DNA from: Pseudomonas sp. Irchel 3H7
GTDB taxonomy: Bacteria > Pseudomonadota > Gammaproteobacteria > Pseudomonadales > Pseudomonadaceae
Length of the DNA: 37,510 nt
Direction of reading: 5' to 3'
Assembly (NCBI RefSeq): GCF_900187605.1
Contig: NZ_FYEA01000024.1
Coordinates: 1-37,510 of the forward strand
This document shows positions 16,133 through 22,523 of the stretch, piece by piece. A program made the position numbers and the translations under genes. The notes below the pieces were generated by a model, which was not told the origin of the DNA, searched no databases, and saw only the letters and a list, made by a program, of their open reading frames with translations. Each line of letters starts with the position of its first letter. The stretch's first letter is position 1.

Positions 16133-17169
16133 CAGGCGCGCCCTCGTAACAGCAGATAGAGGAAGAACGGTGCACCGATAAACGCGGTGACAATACCGAT
16201 CGGCAATTCTGCCGGCGCCAGCGCCAATCGCGCGACCAGATCAGCCAGCAGCAGCAGGCTCGCCCCCGCCAACACCGATGCCGGCAGCAAGACTTTGTGA
16301 TCCGGCCCCGCCAGCAAGCGCACCAGATGCGGCACCACCAGCCCGACAAAACCGATCATCCCGGCTGCCGCCACTGCGGCGCCAACCCCCAGCGCCGTAC
16401 AAAACACTAATTCACGCTTGAGCCGCTCGACATCGATGCCTAAATGCCCGGCCTCGGATTCTCCGAGCAGCAAGGCATTCAGCGCTTTCGCCCGACGCGG
16501 CAACCACAATGCGACACCAGCGCTGATGATCAGCAAAGGCCACAGCCGCGCGTAACTGGCGCCATTGAGGCTGCCAAGGTTCCAGAAGGTCAGCGTGCGC
16601 AGCGTCGCGTCATCCGCCAGATAAGTGAACAAGCCGACGGCCGAACTGGCCAGCGCCGTCAGGGCAATCCCCGCGAGCAACATGGTTGCAACATTGGTCT
16701 GGCCGTTGCGTCGCCCCAGTCGAGAGACCAGCGCCGTCACCCCTAACCCACCGAGAAACGCACAGACCGACAACAGATACGGTCCAAACCATTCCGGCAG
16801 ACCGCCGAAAAACGAGCCACCAACAATCGCGATCGCCGCGCCCAATGCCGCGCCGCTGGAAACGCCGACCAGCCCCGGATCCGCTAACGGGTTACGAAAC
16901 AAGCCCTGCATTGCCACACCGGACAACGCCAACACACCGCCGACCGCCAGCCCGAGCAAAGTCCGCGGCAAACGAATCTGCCCCAGGATCAGCTCCGCCT
17001 GCTCCAGACCGTCCGGTGCCAGCGGCAGGCCGAGCATGCGTAACGCCGCGCGTAATGTATCGAACAGCGGCAGGCTGACCGGCCCCAACGCCAGCGACAG
17101 CCAGATCGCCAGCAAACACAGCAGTGTCAGGCCAATGAACAAGGCACGGGGTTTTACCAGTGTGGTCAT
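16132..17169 (-). CDS. phuU: Heme ABC transporter permease
   Basis: A 345-residue FecCD/BtuC-family permease with about ten hydrophobic helices. The conserved GLFRNPLADPGLVG loop is near 90-103, and the cytosolic GFVGLVVPHLVRLL segment, which couples to the ATPase, is near 275-288. It moves heme across the inner membrane from PhuT. It overlaps the end of phuT by four bases (ATGA). All neighbours in the operon belong to the same transporter. Confidence 0.95.
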   Translation of the reverse strand: MTTLVKPRALFIGLTLLCLLAIWLSLALGPVSLPLFDTLRAALRMLGLPLAPDGLEQAELILGQIRLPRTLLGLAVGGVLALSGVAMQGLFRNPLADPGLVGVSSGAALGAAIAIVGGSFFGGLPEWFGPYLLSVCAFLGGLGVTALVSRLGRRNGQTNVATMLLAGIALTALASSAVGLFTYLADDATLRTLTFWNLGSLNGASYARLWPLLIISAGVALWLPRRAKALNALLLGESEAGHLGIDVERLKRELVFCTALGVGAAVAAAGMIGFVGLVVPHLVRLLAGPDHKVLLPASVLAGASLLLLADLVARLALAPAELPIGIVTAFIGAPFFLYLLLRGRA

Positions 17170-18038
17170 TGGCCGCTCTTGGCCGGGTAGAAGCCGTCAG
17201 TCAGGCTTTTCAGCGCCGCCGGCAAACGTGGCCCGAGGCCGCCGACCAGCAAAGTCGGGTCAAGCTCCAGCACGCGCCCGGCCTTGGCCGCGCGGCTTGA
17301 ATCGAGAATCGGGTTTTCCTTGAACAGCGCTGCTTTCGCCGCCTCACCGGTCAACGCACGGTCGGCGAACACCAGCACCTCAGGATCAAGGCTGGCGAGG
17401 GATTCCACGGAGAACGGTTTGTAACCGGTGTGCGTCGCCAGATTACGCCCCCCGGCCTGCTGCAACAGCCAGTCGGCGGCAGTGTCCTTGCCGGCGATCA
17501 ACGGTTTGCCGCCCGCATGCCCGAGCAACAGCAACACGCCCGGCGCCTTTTGTTTGCTCTGCACTTGAACAACACGCGCCTTCTGCGCATCGAGCTGCTG
17601 TTGATAAGTTTGCAGCAACTGCGCAGCCTTCGGCTCGGCGCCGAGCAATTGGCCCAAATGAGTAACGTTCTTCTCCAGCGTCGGCAGATCCGGTTGAGCC
17701 GAGAACAACACCACCTGAACCTTGGCCGCTTTGACTTGCGACAGAACCGGCGGCGGGCCCATTTCTTCAGTGCCAATCAAGATATCCGGACGCAGACTGA
17801 GAATGCCCTCAGCCGAAAGGCTGCGCTGATAACCAATGCTCGGCAGCGCCTTCAACGACTCCGGGTGCTGGCTGGTGGTATCGACGCCGACCAGTTTCGA
17901 TTCGCCGCCCAACGCACTGACCCACTCCGACAGCGCACCGCCGGCACTGACCCAACGTTGCGGCAAATCAGCCGCTGCAGCCTGGTGGCTGACCAAAAGT
18001 CCGACACACAGCGCGGCAACGCGGGTACTCAGGCGCAT
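17166..18038 (-). CDS. phuT: Periplasmic heme-binding protein
   Basis: The 290-residue substrate-binding protein of the heme ABC system. A signal peptide ends near residue 23 (QAAA/AD), followed by a class III (BtuF-like) binding fold. Tyr70 in IGYQRSLSAEG corresponds to the heme-iron ligand of P. aeruginosa PhuT. The frame is open to 18464, overlapping the divergent Rieske gene. The ATG at 18038 is right because AAGGA stands 8 bases upstream and the signal peptide starts there. It is the first gene of phuTUVW. A Fur-like site lies about 100 bp upstream. Confidence 0.94.
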   Translation of the reverse strand: MRLSTRVAALCVGLLVSHQAAAADLPQRWVSAGGALSEWVSALGGESKLVGVDTTSQHPESLKALPSIGYQRSLSAEGILSLRPDILIGTEEMGPPPVLSQVKAAKVQVVLFSAQPDLPTLEKNVTHLGQLLGAEPKAAQLLQTYQQQLDAQKARVVQVQSKQKAPGVLLLLGHAGGKPLIAGKDTAADWLLQQAGGRNLATHTGYKPFSVESLASLDPEVLVFADRALTGEAAKAALFKENPILDSSRAAKAGRVLELDPTLLVGGLGPRLPAALKSLTDGFYPAKSGQ

Positions 18039-18134
18039 ACACAGCTTCCTTGAATAAGGTTTTTCCCGGGCATCAGGATGGCAGGCCAAGTATCCTCGAT
18101 ATCTGCCAGACGCCTGCGGGTGAAGGCCGCCATT

Positions 18135-18154
18135 TGATAATTGTTTGCATTTAA
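18135..18154 (-). promoter_or_regulatory. Candidate Fur box upstream of phuT
   Basis: On the plus strand TGATAATTGTTTGCA (18135-18149) matches 11 of 14 positions of the 7-1-7 Fur motif TGATAATnATTATCA. It lies in the divergent gap between phuT and the Rieske gene, where iron control of the heme operon is expected. Confidence 0.55.
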
Positions 18155-18203
18155 ACGTCAAGCTCGGACATATCCAGACACGAGCGGACACTAGAGGATA
18201 GTC

Positions 18204-18521
18204 ATGAAGTTTCTCTGCGCGGGCGCCGATCTGGCTGAAGCGAAAAGCCGTGGTTTTGAGATCGACGGCAACAAACTGTTCGCCGTGCGCCGCAGCGGCC
18301 AGGCGTATGTCTACCTCAATCGCTGCCCGCATCGCGGCGTCGGGCTGGAATGGCAGCCCGACCAGTTTCTCGACCCGAGTAACAGCCTGATCCAGTGCGC
18401 CACCCACGGCGCACTGTTTCTGATCGAGGACGGCGAATGCGTCGCTGGCCCCTGCGCCGGGCAATCACTCACCGCCATACCCTGCCGCGAAGACGCCCAA
18501 GGCCTGTGGATCGATGTTTAA
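18204..18521 (+). CDS. Small Rieske [2Fe-2S] protein
   Basis: A stand-alone Rieske-domain protein of 105 residues with both cluster loops: CPH (Cys41, His43) and CATH (Cys65, His68). The spacing is normal for NirD-like or ferredoxin-type Rieske proteins. AGAGGA lies 7 bases upstream of the ATG. No partner oxygenase is adjacent. It is transcribed divergently from phuT across a candidate Fur box and converges on sfsA with a two-base stop overlap (TTAA). Its redox partner is unknown. Confidence 0.9.
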   Translation: MKFLCAGADLAEAKSRGFEIDGNKLFAVRRSGQAYVYLNRCPHRGVGLEWQPDQFLDPSNSLIQCATHGALFLIEDGECVAGPCAGQSLTAIPCREDAQGLWIDV

Positions 18522-19231
18522 CCGTTGAGTAACACGTCGAGACGCCGGTCGATGACCATCTCTTCATGGTCCAGCCGCACGCCATACGCCAGCACCTCAA
18601 CGCCGCAGGCCACTGCTTCGAGAAGTGCATCGGCGTACGCCGAATCGATTTCCTTCGCCGGCCGCACCGCTTCAATCCCGCTCAGATTGACGCAGTACAA
18701 CTGCACCGCGCGAATCCCGTCTCGTGCCAGATGCGCCAACTCCCGCAGATGCTTGGCGCCACGCTGGGTCACGGCATCGGGAAATGCTGCCACCGCAGTA
18801 CCGTCGAAGCCCAGGGTGACGCTTTTCACCTCTACATAGGCCGGGCCACTCGGGTATTCGAGGCGGAAATCGATACGGCTCTTTTCCTGCCCGTAAGCGA
18901 CTTCACGTTTCAACGCGGTAAAGCCGTTCAGCTCGCTGATGACACCCGCCTGCAACGCCTCTTCGACCAGTCCATTGGCCCGCGCTGTATTCACGCAAAA
19001 CAACCGGCCTTGCGGGGTTTCACCGATTTCCCATGTACCGGGCAACTTACGTTTCGGATCGTTGGAGCGACTGAACCAGACCTGCCCACCCTCGACCTGA
19101 CAATTGAGCATCGAACCGGTGTTCGGGCAGTGAATGGTCAGCAACTCGCCGCCAACGGTTTCGATATCGGCGAGAAAACGCTTGTAACGCCGGATCAGTC
19201 GCGCCTCTTCCAGAGCAGGATAAAAACGCAT
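18518..19231 (-). CDS. sfsA: SfsA family protein (sugar fermentation stimulation protein A)
   Basis: A 237-residue member of the SfsA family, named for an E. coli gene that promotes maltose fermentation in crp* strains. It has an OB-like N-terminal part and a nuclease-like C-terminal domain. Asp121 (RIDFRLE) and the pair Glu134-Val-Lys136 (VEVK) are arranged like a PD-(D/E)xK site. The NTGSML motif at 38-43 is also conserved. The start shares a base with the stop of the aminotransferase gene (TGATG), so the two form an operon. The true biochemical role is uncertain in all species. Confidence 0.93.
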   Translation of the reverse strand: MRFYPALEEARLIRRYKRFLADIETVGGELLTIHCPNTGSMLNCQVEGGQVWFSRSNDPKRKLPGTWEIGETPQGRLFCVNTARANGLVEEALQAGVISELNGFTALKREVAYGQEKSRIDFRLEYPSGPAYVEVKSVTLGFDGTAVAAFPDAVTQRGAKHLRELAHLARDGIRAVQLYCVNLSGIEAVRPAKEIDSAYADALLEAVACGVEVLAYGVRLDHEEMVIDRRLDVLLNG

Positions 19232-20403
19232 CAGCCTTGCCAGCTCTTCAAGCCACGGGCGATTCGCTCCACCGCTTCCTGTAAGCGCGGGAGGTTTTGC
19301 GTGTAGGCAAAACGCACATGGTGACTGGCCTGATAGCGACCGAAATCCAGACCCGGGGTGAACGCCACATGCTCGGTTTCGAGGAAATGTCGGCAGAACG
19401 CGAAGGCATCGCCGCCGAACTGGCTGATATCGGCGTAGAGATAGAAAGCGCCTTCCGGCTCCACGGCGATGTTGAAACCTAACTCGCGCAACGCTGGCAG
19501 GAGGAAATCCCGGCGACGGCCGAATTCGGCACGACGCTCTTCAAGAATCGCAATAGTATCCGGCTCGAAACAGGCCAACGCCGCATACTGCGCCATGCTC
19601 GGTGCACTGATGTAGAGGTTCTGCGCGAGTTTTTCCAGCTCGCTGACCGCCGCGTCCGGCGCCACCAGCCAGCCGAGACGCCAGCCGGTCATGCCGAAAT
19701 ACTTGGAGAAACTGTTCAACACAAAAGCGCTGTCATCGACTTCCAGCACGCTGGCGGCATCGGTGCCGTAGGTCAGACCGTGATAGATCTCGTCCACCAC
19801 CAGATGCCCGTGTTTCGCCTTGATGGCTGTGGATAACCCGGCCAGCTCATCGCGTGTCAGGATCGTCCCGGTCGGGTTGGCCGGCGAAGCCACCAGTGCG
19901 CCGACGCTGTCGTGATCCCAATGCCGCTCGACCAGATCAGGAGTCAGTTGATAACGCACGTCCGGACCCACCGGCACCAACTGCGCCGCACCTTCGACCA
20001 AACGCAGGAAGTGCCGGTTGCACGGGTAACCCGGATCCGCCAGCAGCCAGTGTTTACCGGGATCGACCAGCAACGCGCTGGCCAGCAACAGCGCACCGGA
20101 ACCGCCCGGTGTAATCAGAATCCGCCGTGGGTCGATATTCAAGCCATAACGCGATTGATAAAACCCGGCGATTGCCTCGCGCAGTTCCGGAATGCCGCGC
20201 GCAGCGGTGTAACGGGTCTTGCCCGCCGTCAGCGCCGCCTGCCCGGCACGAATGATCGGTTCAGCGGTAGTGAAGTCTGGCTCACCGATCTCCAGATGGA
20301 TGACATCATGACCTTCAGCCTGTAACTCATTGGCCCGCGCCAGCAGCGCCATCACATGGAACGGTTCGATCGCACGACTGCGCGCACTGTAAGGCTGAGC
20401 CAT
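19231..20403 (-). CDS. PLP-dependent class I/II aminotransferase
   Basis: A fold-type I aminotransferase of 390 residues. Schiff-base Lys234 is in NSFSKYFGMTGWRLG, Asn176 in SPANPTG, Asp204 and Tyr207 in VVDEIYHG, and the substrate-carboxylate Arg is near 366 in HHVRFAYT. It is closest to aspartate/alanine-type aminotransferases (AspC/AlaA-like). The amino donor cannot be read from the sequence. It is the first gene of a two-gene unit with sfsA, as at PA4715 in P. aeruginosa by my recollection. Confidence 0.88.
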   Translation of the reverse strand: MAQPYSARSRAIEPFHVMALLARANELQAEGHDVIHLEIGEPDFTTAEPIIRAGQAALTAGKTRYTAARGIPELREAIAGFYQSRYGLNIDPRRILITPGGSGALLLASALLVDPGKHWLLADPGYPCNRHFLRLVEGAAQLVPVGPDVRYQLTPDLVERHWDHDSVGALVASPANPTGTILTRDELAGLSTAIKAKHGHLVVDEIYHGLTYGTDAASVLEVDDSAFVLNSFSKYFGMTGWRLGWLVAPDAAVSELEKLAQNLYISAPSMAQYAALACFEPDTIAILEERRAEFGRRRDFLLPALRELGFNIAVEPEGAFYLYADISQFGGDAFAFCRHFLETEHVAFTPGLDFGRYQASHHVRFAYTQNLPRLQEAVERIARGLKSWQG

Positions 20404-20737
20404 TGGTTTTCCTTCGGCAGGGAAAAAGAGACGATTCTACCCATCCGCCGGAACGAGCGAGAACCCGCAGCGGTCACAGCCTCAAGAACGCTGGACTGTA
20501 ACGATACGCACGTACGCTCCAGGATTGACTAAAATCAGTGATTGAACAGGTCTTCAACACCACCAGACACGGCTTGCCAAACATTTGCAAGCGCCACCCG
20601 CCGGGGCCTCGACATCCGGGAGTAGCGCAGGCCGATTTGATCTGGTAAGTTCGCCCGCTTGCAGCCGCAGGGCCGGCAGGTGTCGGTGATGGAGCAATCC
20701 TGCGCAATGGATTACAAGAGTAGAGGCGGTCCATTTC
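20404..20737. other. Divergent gap between the aminotransferase gene and dksA
   Basis: 334 bp with no convincing gene. The dksA side is a probable long leader containing GCTTGC/GCAAGC hairpin arms (around 20571-20591) and several GC-rich stems. A TTGACT at 20525-20530 could be a -35, but no good -10 follows at the right spacing. GAGG lies 10 bases before the dksA ATG. Confidence 0.4.
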
Positions 20738-21181
20738 ATGCCCACCCAAGCAAAGCAACAGCAGCAAACGGCGATCAGCGGCTTCGAACCTTATGTTCAG
20801 GCCAAAGACGAAGAGTACATGGGCAAACCCATGCGCGCGCACTTCACCAAGATCCTGACCAAGTGGAAACTGGACTTGATGCAGGAAGTCGACCGAACTG
20901 TTGATCACATGAAGGACGAAGCGGCCAACTTTCCCGACCCGGCCGACCGTGCCAGTCAGGAAGAAGAGTTCGCCCTTGAACTGCGTGCCCGTGATCGCGA
21001 GCGCAAGCTGATCAAGAAGATCGACAAGACACTGCAACTGATCGAAGACGGCGAATACGGCTGGTGCGATTCGTGCGGCATCGAGATCGGCGTCAAGCGC
21101 CTTGAAGCCCGTCCTACTGCCGACATGTGCGTCGACTGCAAGAACCTGGCTGAGATCAAGGAAAAGCAGGTCGGCAAGTAA
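20738..21181 (+). CDS. dksA: DksA, RNA polymerase-binding transcription factor
   Basis: It binds the RNA polymerase secondary channel and, with ppGpp, down-regulates rRNA promoters and activates amino-acid promoters. The 147-residue protein has the coiled coil with the tip motif DxxDxA (DPADRA, 67-72) and a complete four-cysteine zinc finger (Cys110, 113, 131 and 134). It is therefore the zinc-containing type, not the Zn-free DksA2. It is followed by a strong terminator, so it is probably transcribed alone. The rRNA promoters at the left edge are its expected class of target. Confidence 0.97.
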   Translation: MPTQAKQQQQTAISGFEPYVQAKDEEYMGKPMRAHFTKILTKWKLDLMQEVDRTVDHMKDEAANFPDPADRASQEEEFALELRARDRERKLIKKIDKTLQLIEDGEYGWCDSCGIEIGVKRLEARPTADMCVDCKNLAEIKEKQVGK

Positions 21182-21195
21182 TCTCGACCTGAACG

Positions 21196-21225
21196 AAAAA
21201 CGGAGCGTGCGAACGCTCCGTTTTT
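21196..21225 (+). terminator. dksA terminator
   Basis: The stem CGGAGCGT/ACGCTCCG with loop GCGA is flanked by A5 and T5, beginning 15 bp after the dksA stop. Confidence 0.93.
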
Positions 21226-21244
21226 GTTTCTGCCTTTTGCCTTT

Positions 21245-21333
21245 TGTAGGAGTGAGCCTGCTCGCGAAATCGGTGTGTCATTCAGCATTTAATCGTCTGA
21301 AATTACGCTATCGCGAGCAGGCTCGCTCCCACA
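21245..21333. repeat. REP doublet, family B
   Basis: The left arm 21245-21272 (GTAGGAGTGAGCCTGCTCGC) and right arm 21306-21333 are inverted copies. The arms differ at several bases (CGAAATCGG against CGATAGCG; TAGGAGTGAG against TGGGAGCGAG), so this copy is more diverged than the one at 31613. Confidence 0.88.
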
Positions 21334-21372
21334 GGTTGACCTGCGTATAGCCTGAAAAGTAGCTTCGTCTCC

Positions 21373-22269
21373 ATGACTGCCAAAACATCCCCCGCCTACA
21401 TCGGCCGCTTCGCCCCAACCCCGAGTGGCCACCTGCACTTCGGTTCGCTGGTTGCCGCCCTCGCCTCCTACCTCGACGCCCGTTCGGTCGGCGGTCGCTG
21501 GTTGGTGCGCATGGAAGATCTCGATCCGCCCCGTGAAGAACCCGGTGCGCAGGTGGCGATCCTCAAGGCGCTGGAGAGTTACGGCTTTGAATGGGACGGC
21601 GACATGGTGCGCCAGAGCGATCGCCACGATGCTTACGCCGAAGTGCTCAACAGCCTGTTCAATCATGGCCTGGCCTACGCTTGCACCTGCTCGCGCAAAC
21701 AGCTCGAAGCGTACAACGGCATCTATCCGGGCCTGTGCCGCAATGCCGGTCACGATCAGCAAGACGCGGCGATCCGCCTGCGCGTGCCGGAACTGGAATA
21801 CCACTTCATCGATCGTGTTCAGGGCGAATACCGCCAGCATCTGGGCCGCGACGTCGGCGATTTCGTGATCCGTCGCCGCGACGGCCTCTACGCCTATCAA
21901 CTGGCCGTGGTGCTCGATGATGCCTGGCAAGGCATCACCGACATCGTGCGCGGTGCCGACCTGCTCGACTCGACCCCACGCCAACTCTATCTGCAAGAAT
22001 TGCTCGGCTTGCGCCAACCGCGTTACCTGCACTTGCCGCTGATTATCCAACCGGACGGCAACAAGCTCGGCAAGTCCTATCGTTCGCCGCCGCTTGAAGC
22101 GGATCAAGCCACGCCATTGTTGCTGCGAGCCCTGCGCGCACTGGGGCAAAACCCAGGTGCCGAACTGGCTCACGCCTCGCCGCAAGAGTTGCTGGCGTGG
22201 GGCAGCGCACACTGGGATGCCACACAGATCCCGCGCACACTGACGCTGCCCGAAGCGCAACTGCTATGA
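21373..22269 (+). CDS. gluQ: Glutamyl-Q tRNA(Asp) synthetase
   Basis: It attaches glutamate to the queuosine base in the anticodon of tRNA(Asp). It looks like the catalytic half of a glutamyl-tRNA synthetase without the anticodon-binding domain. The 298-residue protein has the HIGH-like HLHFGS at 20-25, a zinc site with Cys104, Cys106 and Cys122, and KLGKS at 231-235 as the KMSKS equivalent. The dksA-gluQ order is conserved in many gammaproteobacteria. Here a terminator and a REP doublet separate the two, so gluQ needs its own promoter. No good ribosome-binding site is seen before the ATG. Confidence 0.95.
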   Translation: MTAKTSPAYIGRFAPTPSGHLHFGSLVAALASYLDARSVGGRWLVRMEDLDPPREEPGAQVAILKALESYGFEWDGDMVRQSDRHDAYAEVLNSLFNHGLAYACTCSRKQLEAYNGIYPGLCRNAGHDQQDAAIRLRVPELEYHFIDRVQGEYRQHLGRDVGDFVIRRRDGLYAYQLAVVLDDAWQGITDIVRGADLLDSTPRQLYLQELLGLRQPRYLHLPLIIQPDGNKLGKSYRSPPLEADQATPLLLRALRALGQNPGAELAHASPQELLAWGSAHWDATQIPRTLTLPEAQLL

Positions 22270-22346
22270 CGACACTTGCAGTCGTGCGCCCATCCGTTAC
22301 CATCGCCGCACGTTTTCGGGCACGCGCATAAAAAAGAGAGGCCGGG

Positions 22347-22523
22347 ATGTACATCTATCGCTTGGTCCTGCTTTTAGTCGTGGGGATCTACCTGTTTTCC
22401 CCCGCCATCATGGATTGGTGGATCGACGCTACGGGCGCCTGGTATCGCCCGTATCTGCTCTGGCTGATCCTCATAGTCGTGACCTTCATCCTGCAGAGCC
22501 AAAAAGATGCCGATGAGCTTTAG
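22347..22523 (+). CDS. cbrX: Small membrane protein overlapping cbrA (CbrX-like)
   Basis: A 58-residue protein with two hydrophobic segments (about 5-21 and 38-54) and a short polar tail. AGAGAGG lies 5 bases before the ATG. Its last 17 bases overlap the start of cbrA in another frame, suggesting that cbrA translation is coupled to it. A gene of this size is present at the same place in P. aeruginosa (PA4724.1). I recall the name cbrX from P. putida, and the symbol is given on that basis. Its function is unknown; it may help insert or regulate CbrA. Confidence 0.82.
   Translation: MYIYRLVLLLVVGIYLFSPAIMDWWIDATGAWYRPYLLWLILIVVTFILQSQKDADEL

Noticed and set aside
20659..20904. 81-codon open frame overlapping the dksA start
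   Set aside because: It is out of frame with dksA, with shadow-like composition and no ribosome-binding site. A regulatory role for the in-frame ATGs at its start cannot be excluded but is not supported.
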